From Sinomicrobium kalidii (GTDB taxonomy: Bacteria > Bacteroidota > Bacteroidia > Flavobacteriales > Flavobacteriaceae), in assembly GCF_021183825.1 (NCBI RefSeq), contig NZ_CP089211.1:3459501-3523500 (forward strand): a stretch of 64,000 bases of DNA. The letters are read 5' to 3'. Each line of letters opens with the position of its first letter. Within the stretch, counting starts at the first letter, position 1. A model generated the notes under the pieces. The model was given only the letters and a program-made list of their open reading frames with translations. It was not told where the DNA came from and ran no database searches. A program made the translations under genes and the position numbers. Of this stretch, positions 34,747 through 44,560 are shown one piece after another.

Positions 34747-36411
34747 ATGTGCGGAATATTAGCAGTGATAAACGGAACATACGATCAGGAAGGTAGGAGT
34801 ATAGACAGGAAACCTGTGTTGGACACCGGGCTGATCAGGGAAATGTCGAAGAAAATGGGTCACAGAGGACCGGACGAAAGCGATCTGCATCTCACCGAAA
34901 ACGGACACATCCTGAGCCACGAAAGGCTCTCTATTATTGACCTGCATACCGGAAAACAGCCCATTCAGGGGACAGATACCGCCTGGATGGTACACAACGG
35001 AGAAATATATAACCACCGGGAATTGAGGGAGACTACCCTGAAAGGACATAGCTTCAGGACGACTTCCGATTCCGAAGTGATTGTACACCTGTATGAGGAG
35101 TTCGGTTACGATTTCTGCAATAAACTGGACGGTGTTTTTGCCTTTGTAGTGATAGACGGCGATGATTTTATTGCGGGAAGGGACCCTATAGGAGTGAAAC
35201 CCCTCTATTACGGAACGGATGCCGAAGGCCGGATGTATTTTTCTTCCGAGATGAAGACCATAGCCGATCAGTGTGTGGAGTTTTCCGCTTTTCCTCCCGG
35301 GCACTTCTACACACCTAAAACAGGTTTTGTACGCTATTTTGCCCCGAAGTGGTTCGATTATGAGACGGCTACCGAGAAACTGGACCTCACCAAACTTCGC
35401 GAAAGCCTTATCGATGCAACCAAAAAACGGTTGATGAGCGATGTGCCCCTCGGGGTGTTGCTTTCCGGCGGACTTGATTCCTCGCTGACTTCCTCCATCG
35501 CCTGCAGGTTGATGGAAGGTACCGGGCAAACGCTGCATTCGTTTTCCATAGGACTGGATGCCGAGGCACCTGACCTTATCGCTGCGCGAAAGGTAGCAGA
35601 ATACCTGGGGACGGAACACCATGAAATATACTTTACCATAGAAGAGGGCATAGAAATACTGGAAAAACTGGTATGGCATCTGGAAACCTATGATGTTACC
35701 TCCATAAGGGCGTCCACCCCGATGTATTTTATGAGCAAGGCCATTACGGATTTGGGGGTAAAAGTTGTACTGAGCGGTGAAGGGGCCGATGAGATCTTCG
35801 GAGGCTACCTGTACTTCAGGAATGCACCTACTCCCGAAGATTTCCAGAAAGAGACCATAGACAGGGTACAGCGACTGTCAACAGCCGATTGTCTCCGGGC
35901 AGATAAAAGTACCATGGCTCACGGATTGGAAGCCAGGGTGCCATTCCTCGACAAGGCTTTTCTACAAACTGCCATGGAAATCGAACCGGAGCACAAGCAA
36001 CCGAAGACCTATGACGGTATAGAAAAGTACATTTTGCGAAAAGCTTTTGATACTCCGGAACGTCCTTTCCTCCCGGATGAGGTGCTGTGGAGGCAGAAAG
36101 AACAATTTTCCGACGGTGTGGGCTACAACTGGATAGATACGCTGATAGCACATTGTGCTTCCCGGGTCACTGATGAAGAAATGGCCAAAGCAGCTGAAAA
36201 GTTCCCCGTAAACACACCTGCTACCAAGGAAGCGTATTTTTACCGGGAGATATTCCACAAACATTTCCCGCAGGAGAGTGCAGCCAGAACAGTAAAACGA
36301 TGGGTACCCAAATGGCAGGAAAACACTGACCCCAGCGGACGGGCCAACGCCGCCCATGTCAAGGCGGACACCTCGATTGCGCTGGAAGAAAAGGCCAAAG
36401 CAGCCTTGTAA
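34747..36411 (+). CDS. asnB: Asparagine synthase B, glutamine-hydrolysing
   Basis: 554 residues. The N-terminal glutaminase domain begins MCGILAV (Cys2 is the nucleophile after Met removal), with RLSIIDLHTGKQP and NGEIYNHRELR. The synthetase domain has the PP-loop LLSGGLDSSLT and the GEGADEIFGGYLYF loop. It makes asparagine from aspartate, glutamine and ATP. The start at 34747 is fixed by the catalytic Cys, so the longer frame from 34723 is wrong. A strong terminator follows. Confidence 0.97.
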   Translation: MCGILAVINGTYDQEGRSIDRKPVLDTGLIREMSKKMGHRGPDESDLHLTENGHILSHERLSIIDLHTGKQPIQGTDTAWMVHNGEIYNHRELRETTLKGHSFRTTSDSEVIVHLYEEFGYDFCNKLDGVFAFVVIDGDDFIAGRDPIGVKPLYYGTDAEGRMYFSSEMKTIADQCVEFSAFPPGHFYTPKTGFVRYFAPKWFDYETATEKLDLTKLRESLIDATKKRLMSDVPLGVLLSGGLDSSLTSSIACRLMEGTGQTLHSFSIGLDAEAPDLIAARKVAEYLGTEHHEIYFTIEEGIEILEKLVWHLETYDVTSIRASTPMYFMSKAITDLGVKVVLSGEGADEIFGGYLYFRNAPTPEDFQKETIDRVQRLSTADCLRADKSTMAHGLEARVPFLDKAFLQTAMEIEPEHKQPKTYDGIEKYILRKAFDTPERPFLPDEVLWRQKEQFSDGVGYNWIDTLIAHCASRVTDEEMAKAAEKFPVNTPATKEAYFYREIFHKHFPQESAARTVKRWVPKWQENTDPSGRANAAHVKADTSIALEEKAKAAL

Positions 36412-36442
36412 GGATAAGAATACGACCAACCATTACATGAGG

Positions 36443-36480
36443 AATTGCCCGGGGAGAGATGCCTTTCCGGGCAATTTTGT
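36443..36480 (+). terminator. Terminator of asnB
   Basis: A perfect 10-bp stem AATTGCCCGG/CCGGGCAATT (36443-36452 with 36467-36476), 14-nt loop and a short TTTT tail lie 31 bp after the asnB stop. Confidence 0.8.
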
Positions 36481-36878
36481 TTGTGTATACCAAAAATTCC
36501 TTTTTTCAGCTAATGGAAGGAATTCGAATCAGGATCAAAGGTTGTGGTTTTTTACTTGTTGTAAGTTTCCGGTTTTGGTTTTGCCACGGATACACGAATG
36601 TTTTTCGGGCTGAATGTTGTATGTGAGGCTGATACGTTGTAAACCCCGGATTGTTTCCGGTTTCCTGCTTATACAAAAAACTAAACCTGTCTGAAAGGTA
36701 TAACGGTTTCGGCAGGCTGTGAAATTGCACTTTAGTTATTTGGTTATTCAGGCATCACGCATGAGCTCAATAACTCATCCTGTTAACCCAATAACAACCA
36801 CTGTAACGAAAAGGAACCATTTCATAAATCGCAAGTCGTACCTCTTATGTCTTATCCCCAAATAGTTCAGGGAAACTA
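36481..36878. other. Intergenic region without a recognised gene
   Basis: About 400 bp between asnB and the convergent NamZ gene. Short open frames on both strands read as poor protein and were not kept. I see no tRNA, riboswitch or clear repeat here; the composition is slightly AT-rich. Confidence 0.5.
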
Positions 36879-38225
36879 TCACGATTCTTCATAAAGTAGG
36901 TATTTCGCTCTTACCTTTCTGAACATTTCCAGTCCTTTTTTCCAACTGTTTCGGATTTTCGCCTCCGGCATACCCGCCTCGATTTGTTGTTGCAGGACTT
37001 CGGTTCCGGCGAGTTTTACGAAGAAATTATTAAAGAAGTCATCTTTGTTCGCGGTGTTGTTGTATGCCTTTATAAGCCATTTCAGTTCAAGGCGGTTCAG
37101 TCTTTCGGCCCGCGACAGGTCTTCCCCGCGGCACAACACACCGTTGTGTTCCGGGTTTTTCGCTCCGAAATTGGGACGGGGTGTGAAATAGTAATCGTAT
37201 TCCGATTCAGGCAGGTGCGGAGAGCCGTAAACCTGGAACTGTTTCTCCGTTCCCCGCCCTTCGCTTACATTCGTTCCTTCAAAAAAACAAAGGCTCGGAT
37301 ACAAATTGACCGCCTGTGCATTCGGCAGGTTGGGCGATGGTTTTATCGGGAGGTCATAGGGCATGTCCTTGGTGTAATTGTCACAGGATACAACCTGCAA
37401 CCGGCACTGTATGCCTTTGGTAAGCCATTTTTCCCCGTTGATCATGCGTGCATATTCACCTATGGTCATGCCATGGGCTACGGGAATGGGGTGCATCCCC
37501 ACAAAACTTTTGTATTCCGGGTTCAGTACGGGGCCGTCCACAAAATGACCATTGGGGTTCGGGCGGTCCAGCACAATTAATGGTTTGTCGTTTTCCGCAC
37601 AGGCTTCCATAACGTAATGCAAAGTGGAAATATAGGTGTAAAAACGCACTCCTACGTCCTGAAGGTCAAAAATGACAACGTCGATATCCGCCAGTTGTTC
37701 TGCCCCCGGTTTCCGGTTTTTTCCGTAGAGTGAGATCACGGAAAGTCCTGTTTTCGGGTCCTTGCCGTCCTTTATTTTTTCACCTGCGTCTGCCGTACCC
37801 CGGAAGCCGTGTTCGGGTGCGAACACTTTCCGCACATTTACACCGCGTGATACGAGACTGTCAACAAGGTGGGTATAATTCCGGTTGTTGTTATCCCTGA
37901 AGATAATGCTGGTAGGGTTGGCCACTATGCCCACGCGTTTATCCCTGATAAGCGGCAGGTATTCTTCTGTACGGTTGGCTCCGACCGCTATGGCCGCTTC
38001 TGGAGGGGCGGGTTTTTGTGAAGGCCGGGAAGAGGCATTGTTGCCACATGAAGTGGTCAGGAAAAGGAAGACCAATAGTTTAATACAACGGGTTTGTGTG
38101 CTGTTACGGACGGATGCTTGTCCTTCACTGAAAGCCTTCCCGATAATTTCGCGGCAAAACCGTAATAAAAATGTATTTTTGGAGTTTGTAAACCAAAAAG
38201 ATTCGTTGAATTTAGAGTTTTTCAT
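36879..38225 (-). CDS. Exo-beta-N-acetylmuramidase NamZ-like lipoprotein (DUF1343)
   Basis: 448 residues if started at 38225. The DUF1343 (GH171) domain has VGIVANPTS, the FAPEHGFRGTADAGEKI motif, VIFDLQDVGVRFYTYISTL and DRPNPNG. NamZ cleaves N-acetylmuramate from the non-reducing end of peptidoglycan fragments. A lipobox is visible (LLVFLFLTTSCGNN), but no standard start codon lies directly before it; the nearest in-frame ATG (38225) gives an odd N-terminal extension of about 50 residues and overlaps the divergent permease gene. The true start may be an unusual codon. Function is well supported, start is not. Confidence 0.85.
   Translation of the reverse strand: MKNSKFNESFWFTNSKNTFLLRFCREIIGKAFSEGQASVRNSTQTRCIKLLVFLFLTTSCGNNASSRPSQKPAPPEAAIAVGANRTEEYLPLIRDKRVGIVANPTSIIFRDNNNRNYTHLVDSLVSRGVNVRKVFAPEHGFRGTADAGEKIKDGKDPKTGLSVISLYGKNRKPGAEQLADIDVVIFDLQDVGVRFYTYISTLHYVMEACAENDKPLIVLDRPNPNGHFVDGPVLNPEYKSFVGMHPIPVAHGMTIGEYARMINGEKWLTKGIQCRLQVVSCDNYTKDMPYDLPIKPSPNLPNAQAVNLYPSLCFFEGTNVSEGRGTEKQFQVYGSPHLPESEYDYYFTPRPNFGAKNPEHNGVLCRGEDLSRAERLNRLELKWLIKAYNNTANKDDFFNNFFVKLAGTEVLQQQIEAGMPEAKIRNSWKKGLEMFRKVRAKYLLYEES
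38174..38181 (+). promoter_or_regulatory. Promoter -7 element of the LolE/FtsX-like permease gene
   Basis: TATTTTTG lies 24 bp before the TTG start at 38206. It decides the start: the open frame runs on far upstream through the divergent gene. Confidence 0.6.
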
Positions 38226-39441
38226 AGCGAAACGCATTATCAGGTCCAAAGACCATAAAAGTAGTGTATCGGCACCAATTATAAAAATTGCCATTACAGC
38301 TATTGTAATAGGTCTTGTTATGATGCTGGTAGCCATAGCCACCGGTATCGGGCTACAACATAAGATTCGCGAAAAAATTGCGGCTTTTAACGGGCATGTC
38401 CGTATCTACAATTACGACAATAACGAATCTGAGGTCTCCGTACATCCGGTGTCTATAAACCAGGAATTTTATCCGGAGTTCAAAAACATAGAAGGGATCA
38501 CCCATGTTCAGGCCGTGGCCACAAAGGCGGGTATCATCCGTATGGAAGATACTTTTGAGGGGATCATAACCAAAGGCGTGGGAAAGGACTACAACTGGGA
38601 GTATTTCAGGGAGTACCTGCACGAGGGCAGGTTGCCGGATTATAGCGGAAAACTCAATAATGAAGTCCTGATGTCCGGGTACCTTGCCGATCGGTTACAC
38701 CTTGATGTGGGCGACACGTTCTATGCCTTTTTTCTGAAGGATGAGGGGAGCACTGTACCCAACCAGCGGATATTTGAGATCACCGGGATCTACAACAGCG
38801 GTTTCCGGGAATTCGATGCCAAGTACGTATTTGTGGATATCCGCCATATACAACGGATGAACCGGTGGGCCGATGATGAAGTAGGGAATTTCGAGGTGTT
38901 TGTAGATGATTTTGATGCGATAGAGGAAAAGGGAAACGAAATCTACGGCAAAACACTTTCCACACTGGATTCGGAAACCATACTCACGCAATATCCGTCC
39001 ATCTTTGAGTGGCTGGGATTGTTCGACTTTAACATAGCCATTATTATAGGTATACTTATCATTGTAGGCGGATTTAATATGATTACCGCCCTGCTTGTGC
39101 TGATACTGGAGCGTACACAGATGATAGGGATCTTAAAGGCACTGGGCAGTGATGACTGGACGGTGCGCAAAATATTTCTCTATAATGCGGCCTACCTGAT
39201 TGCCATAGGACTGTTCTGGGGGAACGTTATAGGTATCGGTCTTCTGCTCTTACAGAAATACTTCGGCTTTATAGCCCTTGACCCGGAGACTTATTACGTG
39301 ACCGAAGTGCCCGTGTACATAACTCCGCTACACGTGCTGCTTCTCAATGTGGGGACCCTGATCCTGTGCCTGGCCATGTTGCTCGTACCTTCCTATATCA
39401 TCACCAGAATAGTGCCCGCCAGGGCTATGCGGTTCGACTGA
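38206..39441 (+). CDS. LolE/FtsX-family ABC transporter permease
   Basis: 411 residues from a TTG start (LNLEFFIAKRII). Four membrane helices: one near 30-55, then three in the C-terminal half (about 275-400), separated by a large periplasmic MacB-PCD-like domain. The N-terminus FFIAKRII and the end IITRIVPARAMRFD are those of lipoprotein-releasing permeases (LolC/E). Such proteins pull lipoproteins from the inner membrane to LolA with the LolD ATPase, which is not encoded here. The frame is open back to 37885 but that part is antisense to the NamZ gene. Confidence 0.88.
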   Translation: MNLEFFIAKRIIRSKDHKSSVSAPIIKIAITAIVIGLVMMLVAIATGIGLQHKIREKIAAFNGHVRIYNYDNNESEVSVHPVSINQEFYPEFKNIEGITHVQAVATKAGIIRMEDTFEGIITKGVGKDYNWEYFREYLHEGRLPDYSGKLNNEVLMSGYLADRLHLDVGDTFYAFFLKDEGSTVPNQRIFEITGIYNSGFREFDAKYVFVDIRHIQRMNRWADDEVGNFEVFVDDFDAIEEKGNEIYGKTLSTLDSETILTQYPSIFEWLGLFDFNIAIIIGILIIVGGFNMITALLVLILERTQMIGILKALGSDDWTVRKIFLYNAAYLIAIGLFWGNVIGIGLLLLQKYFGFIALDPETYYVTEVPVYITPLHVLLLNVGTLILCLAMLLVPSYIITRIVPARAMRFD

Positions 39442-39667
39442 TTTTAAGCGGCAGATTTTTGCCATAACATTTTCAATCCAAAATCTTCGTAACTTTGTTA
39501 GGAGACCGTATAGAACAGCATACGACAATAACCTTAAAGATAGTAGGACGGAAGGTTTCCGAAATGATTTATGATTTCCGATACCCTGGTTCTTCGGATT
39601 TTGGTTCTATGCGGTCGGTCGTAAGCCCTTAATCTTAACCATTGCAAATCACGAAAAAACACATCCC

Positions 39668-41023
39668 ATGAACTACGCAGACAATATACTGGGTACCATA
39701 GGCCAAACGCCGCTGGTAAAATTAAACAGGATCACCCGGGAGATCAATACCTTGGTACTGGCCAAAGTGGAGACCTTTAACCCCGGTAATTCCATAAAGG
39801 ACCGTATGGCCGTGAAGATGATCGAAGATGCGGAAGCGGACGGGCGTTTGAAGCTGGGAGGGACCATTATAGAAGGAACGTCGGGAAATACCGGCATGGG
39901 ACTGGCTCTTGTGGCCATTGTGAAGGGATATAAACTCATATGTGTTATCAACGATAAGCAGTCCAAGGAAAAAATAGATATTCTCCGTGCTGTTGGAGCC
40001 GAAGTTATTGTGTGCCCCACCAATGTGGAACCCGATGATCCCCGGTCGTATTATTCCGTGGCCAGGCGCCTCGCCGAAGAAACTCCGGATTCCTGGTATG
40101 TGAACCAATATGACAATCCTTCAAACAGCCTTGCGCATTATCAGCAGACCGGCCCGGAACTCTGGCGGCAGACCGACGGAAAGATCACTCATTTTGTGGT
40201 GGGGGTAGGTACCGGGGGCACCATTTCGGGCGTAGGTAAATACCTTAAAGAACAAAACCCGGACATTAAGGTATGGGGCATAGACGCATATGGTTCGGTA
40301 TTTAAGAAGTATCACGAAACAGGGATCTTCGATGAAAACGAGATCTATCCCTATATCACAGAAGGTATTGGCGAAGACCTGCTCCCGGAGAATGTGGACT
40401 TTTCGGTCATAGACGGGTTTACCAAGGTGACCGATAAGGATGCCGCCGTGTATACCCGGAAACTGGCCAAGGAAGAAGGGATATTTGTAGGAGGCTCCGC
40501 CGGGGCAGCCGTAAAAGGAGTGCTCCAGCTAAAAGAACATTTCAGGCCGGGAGATGTGGTGGTGGTACTGTTTCACGACAGCGGGAGCAGGTATGTAGGC
40601 AAGATGTTCAATGACGACTGGATGCGCGAAAGAGGGTTTCTGGATGAAGATGTCACCAAGGCAGAGGACCTGGTGAAAAGCGACCAGGAATTAATTACCG
40701 TACAAACCGAAGAACTGGTATACCGGGCCATTGAGCATATGCGTAAATATAATATCTCCCAGATTCCCGTAAAAGACTCCGCCGGTTTTGTGGGGGTAAT
40801 AGATGAAACCAGTCTTTTCCGTGCCTATGTCGAAGACAAAAACGTGGCCAACAGGCCGGTAAAGGAAATCATGCGTGCCCCGCTACCTGTTATCGAAGGG
40901 GCAACACCTGTGGACAAAGTGTCCAAACTCATCAATAAAGATAACAGTGCCATCCTGGTCAAGCTGGGGAACGGCGATTACCGCATTATCACGAAACACG
41001 ATATCATCCGTGCGATCCATTAA
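39668..41023 (+). CDS. Cystathionine beta-synthase
   Basis: 451 residues: a PLP-dependent fold II domain (about 1-320) followed by a pair of CBS repeats (about 335-450). The Schiff-base lysine lies in NPGNSIKDR (Lys44), the phosphate loop in EGTSGNTGMG (72-76), with VGVGTGGTISGVGKYL and GSAGAA. CBS domains end with KEIMRAPLPVIEGATP. It condenses serine with homocysteine to cystathionine; cysteine synthase activity is also possible, as the family overlaps. No partner cystathionine lyase gene is in the window. Confidence 0.92.
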   Translation: MNYADNILGTIGQTPLVKLNRITREINTLVLAKVETFNPGNSIKDRMAVKMIEDAEADGRLKLGGTIIEGTSGNTGMGLALVAIVKGYKLICVINDKQSKEKIDILRAVGAEVIVCPTNVEPDDPRSYYSVARRLAEETPDSWYVNQYDNPSNSLAHYQQTGPELWRQTDGKITHFVVGVGTGGTISGVGKYLKEQNPDIKVWGIDAYGSVFKKYHETGIFDENEIYPYITEGIGEDLLPENVDFSVIDGFTKVTDKDAAVYTRKLAKEEGIFVGGSAGAAVKGVLQLKEHFRPGDVVVVLFHDSGSRYVGKMFNDDWMRERGFLDEDVTKAEDLVKSDQELITVQTEELVYRAIEHMRKYNISQIPVKDSAGFVGVIDETSLFRAYVEDKNVANRPVKEIMRAPLPVIEGATPVDKVSKLINKDNSAILVKLGNGDYRIITKHDIIRAIH

Positions 41024-41072
41024 AATGATTAAATTTACGGCAGTTACAGGAACTATTTAAAAACACATCAGC

Positions 41073-42369
41073 ATGCCAATACGTAAAATACTTCTCGGTA
41101 TGGCCGTTTTTGCCGTATCGGTTTCTCAAGGCCAGGATATATCCGGAACAGAAAAAAAGATCGCAAAAACCGTAGCCGGAAACATAGAAGAACAACTGGA
41201 ATTTACAGAAAAAGTAGTCAATATAAACAGCGGGACCATGAATCACGAAGGTGTTCGTGAAGTAGGGAATATTTTCCGGCAGGCATTTGACGATATCGGA
41301 TTTAACACCAGGTGGATCGGCATGCCCGAAGAAATGAACCGTGCCGGGCACCTTTTTGCTGAGATCCCCGGGGAAAAAGGAAAAAAAGTATTGCTCATAG
41401 GGCATATAGATACCGTTTTTGAAAAAGACAGTCCTTTCCAGAAAATGGAAGAGGTCAACGATAGTATATCCCACGGACCGGGGGGCCAACGATATGAAAG
41501 GCGGGGATGCAATTATTCTTTATGCCCTGAAAGCCCTTCGGGAGAACGGGTTGCTGAAAAACAGGCAGGTTATTGTGGCCCTTATGGGAGATGAGGAATT
41601 TACCGGAAAACCGTTGTCCGTAAGCAGAAAAGACCTTATCGATGCCGCAAAGCGAAGTGATGTCGCCCTGGGGTTTGAGCCTTCCGGTGGCTTTGGAGAA
41701 GCCACAATGGCCAGGCGTGGCTCTTCCGGATGGAAAGTGGAAGTGAGCGGGAAACAGGCCCATTCCGCCGATGTTTTTAGTGAAGATGTAGGGGCCGGGG
41801 CCATTTTTGAAATGTCGCGTATCCTCAATGCTTTTTACAATGAAGTGCGTGGAGACAAGTACCTTACCTTTAACCCCGGAGCAATACTGGGGGGTACGGA
41901 TGTAACTTATGATGAGGTATTGAGTAAAGGCAGTACTTTCGGTAAATCCAATGTAGTGGCAAAAAAGGCCGTGGTAGACGGAGGACTGCGTTTTATTTCC
42001 GAAGAACAAAAGGAAAAGGCCCGTGAAAAAATGCGGGAAATAGTAAGCAAAAACCTTCCCCGTACCAGTGCAGAGATCACTTTTATAGACAGTTATCCCG
42101 CAATGGAACCTACCGAAGGGAACAAACAACTGCTCGAGAAACTGAGCCAGGTAAGTACAGCCCTCGGAATGGGGCCCGTAGAGGCCGTGGACCCGTTGGA
42201 AAAAGGGGCGGCAGATGTGTCTTTTGTAGCACAGTATGTGGATTGTCTGGATAGCCTGGGTGCCATGGGAGAAGGGGCGCATTCCCCGGAAGAGACCATA
42301 AACCTCAATACACTGGAGGCACTCACCAAACGAGCAGCCATTTTAATCTACAGGTTGCTGCATGAATAA
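41073..42369 (+). pseudogene. M20 family metallopeptidase, frameshifted by one extra G
   Basis: Two overlapping frames together make one M20 peptidase (about 430 residues). The first (41073-41594) gives a signal peptide and the N-terminal half with VLLIGHIDTVFEKD (metal His and Asp). The second (to 42369) resumes with ANDMKGGDAIILYALKAL (metal Asp), ALMGDEEFTG and GAHSPEETINL. The switch falls in a run of six G at 41480-41485; with five G the reading HGPGANDMKGGD is restored. Relatives are carboxypeptidase G2-like or acetylornithine deacetylase-like enzymes, here secreted. It may be a real inactivation, phase variation or a sequencing error. Confidence 0.88.
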
Positions 42370-42572
42370 CACTTTTTCTTTTGCGGGATAGTGCCTTTTG
42401 TCGTCCCTTTTCGGGGTCCGACTGTAAAATTAACATTTTTTTTACATTTCGTGGCGTAACAATTTACGTTTGGATGAGTCTAACGGGGTGTGGACCTTGA
42501 AAAGATTAACGCATTTTTAATAGATAATGCATATTTTTATAGGTACATTGTAATAAAAAGAAGCTCACCGGC

Positions 42573-43277
42573 ATGATAGAAATCAAAGACTTGCACAAAT
42601 CCTACCGTATGGGAAGCAATTCCCTTCACGTACTCAAAGGACTTAATTTATCCATAAAGGAAGGAGAGCTTGTGGCCATTATGGGATCTTCCGGTTCCGG
42701 GAAGTCCACATTACTCAATATCCTCGGAATGCTGGACGAAGCCGATACGGGTGAATATAACCTGGACGGTGTGCCCATAAAAAATCTCAATGAAACCAAG
42801 GCCGCCAAATACAGGAACAAGTTTCTCGGCTTTATTTTCCAGTCCTTTAATCTGATCAATTATAAATCGGCTGTAGAAAATGTGGCCCTTCCGTTGTATT
42901 ACCAGAAGGTGAACCGGAAGGAACGGCAGGAAAAGGCGATGCACTATCTGGGAAAAGTAGGATTAAAGGAATGGGCAGACCACCTTCCCAGTGAACTTTC
43001 CGGAGGGCAGAAACAGCGGGTGGCCATTGCCAGGGCCATGGCAGCCGAACCCAAAGTGCTGCTTGCCGATGAGCTTACCGGGGCCCTGGACAGTACAACC
43101 TCCTATGAAATAATGGACCTTATTCAGGGAATAAATGACGGGGGAAAAACCATTCTGGTCGTTACCCACGAACCGGATATTGCCAATATGTGCAAACGTA
43201 TCGTGCATCTCAAAGATGGCGTGATCGTGGAAGATACTTTTGTGGAACAAGTAAGGGCCATGGAAAATGTTCAGTAG
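42573..43277 (+). CDS. MacB-type ABC transporter ATP-binding protein
   Basis: 234 residues. Walker A (GSSGSGKST), Q-loop (FIFQSFNLIN), signature ([14 protein letters not shown]) and the H-loop (VVTHEPDIA) are complete. Walker B ends DEL where DEP is usual. It drives the two permeases that follow: the stop overlaps the first permease start by 11 bp. With the adaptor and TolC genes it forms a MacAB-TolC-like exporter; its cargo is unknown. Confidence 0.94.
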   Translation: MIEIKDLHKSYRMGSNSLHVLKGLNLSIKEGELVAIMGSSGSGKSTLLNILGMLDEADTGEYNLDGVPIKNLNETKAAKYRNKFLGFIFQSFNLINYKSAVENVALPLYYQKVNRKERQEKAMHYLGKVGLKEWADHLPSELSGGQKQRVAIARAMAAEPKVLLADELTGALDSTTSYEIMDLIQGINDGGKTILVVTHEPDIANMCKRIVHLKDGVIVEDTFVEQVRAMENVQ

Positions 43278-44502
43278 AGACCGCTGGCAGGAAATATTCC
43301 AGACCATAAACAAGAACAAGCTCAGGACATTTCTGTCCGGGTTTACGGTAGCGCTCGGCATCCTGATATTTACGGTGCTTTTCGGAATGGGCAACGGATT
43401 GAAGAATACGTTTAACGAATTTTTCATGGACGATGCCACCAATACATTCTTTATCTATCCCGGGCGAACCACCATGCCGTACCAGGGGTTTAAAAAAGGC
43501 AGGCAGGTGGAGTTCAGGAATGACGACCTGGAAGACATAAAAAAAGACTTTGCCCTTTATCTTGACGATATTACCCCAAGGATCTCCCAGAGCGCACTGG
43601 CTTCATATAAAGGAGAATCCAACACCTATAACCTGCGGGCTGTTGCACCTTCTCACAGTAAGATGGAGAGAACCATCATAATGAAAGGGCGTTACATTAA
43701 TGCAAATGACATTGCGAACGAAACAAAGAATATCGTTATAGGACGCCTGGTGGAGATTGATTTGTTCGATAAATCAGAGAGCGCTGTCGGGAAATACCTG
43801 GAGGTGGGCGGTGTAATGTATAAAGTTATCGGGGTTTTTCAGGACGAAGGCGGGGACAACGAGGAAAGACGCATTTATATGCCCTATACCACCAAACAGC
43901 TTCTGGACAAAGGAACCGATAAGATAGACCAGATGGTCCTCACCTACAAAACGGATATCGGATATGCAGGAGCCATGGCGTTCGACAGCAGCCTGAGAAA
44001 ATACCTGAAAGAAAAGCACAAGGTGGCGCCCGAAGACCAGAACGGTATTTACCTCAGCAATACCGCCGACGTGGTTAAACGGAATATGATGTTTGCCAAT
44101 GTATTGCAATGGGTGGTGATCTTTGTCGGTATAGGAACCCTTATAGCCGGAGTTATCGGTATTAGCAATATTATGGTTTTTGTAGTTAAGGAACGTACAA
44201 AAGAGCTGGGGATACGAAAGGCACTCGGAGCTACCCCGGCATCCGTTATCGGACTTGTATTGCAGGAGTCCATTTTCATAACCACCATTGCGGGATATAT
44301 AGGATTGGTTATTGGCATAGGAACGCTCAGCATCATGGGCAACAGCCTTAAAGAAGACTATTTTATTACCAATCCCCAGGTGGGTATCGATGTAGTGATC
44401 ACAGCTACGCTGATCTTAATATTTTTCGGTGTAGTCGCCGGTTATATTCCCGCTAAAAGGGCTGCCAATGTAAAACCCATTGTAGCATTGAGGGATGAAT
44501 AA
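43267..44502 (+). CDS. MacB/FtsX-like ABC permease 1
   Basis: 411 residues. A first membrane helix (about 20-42), a large periplasmic MacB_PCD domain (about 45-265) and an FtsX domain with three helices (about 285-310, 330-355, 375-400), including the typical VVKERTKELGIRKALGATP. It ends AANVKPIVALRDE, the usual end of MacB permeases. It overlaps the ATPase gene by 11 bp and is followed 58 bp later by a paralogous permease, so the membrane part is likely a heterodimer. Confidence 0.93.
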   Translation: MFSRDRWQEIFQTINKNKLRTFLSGFTVALGILIFTVLFGMGNGLKNTFNEFFMDDATNTFFIYPGRTTMPYQGFKKGRQVEFRNDDLEDIKKDFALYLDDITPRISQSALASYKGESNTYNLRAVAPSHSKMERTIIMKGRYINANDIANETKNIVIGRLVEIDLFDKSESAVGKYLEVGGVMYKVIGVFQDEGGDNEERRIYMPYTTKQLLDKGTDKIDQMVLTYKTDIGYAGAMAFDSSLRKYLKEKHKVAPEDQNGIYLSNTADVVKRNMMFANVLQWVVIFVGIGTLIAGVIGISNIMVFVVKERTKELGIRKALGATPASVIGLVLQESIFITTIAGYIGLVIGIGTLSIMGNSLKEDYFITNPQVGIDVVITATLILIFFGVVAGYIPAKRAANVKPIVALRDE

Positions 44503-44560
44503 GGATAGTATGGTAAACACCGGGACGAGAAAAGCTAACACGTAAAATACCAGACGCGAC

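Noticed and set aside
36481..36878. tRNA-like TTCGAATC word in the gap after asnB
   Set aside because: No acceptor or anticodon stem can be drawn around it.
39442..39667. Riboswitch before the cystathionine beta-synthase gene
   Set aside because: Checked for SAM-II-like words because of the pathway; the order ATTT, TGCA, GTGA, GCTAAA is not present.
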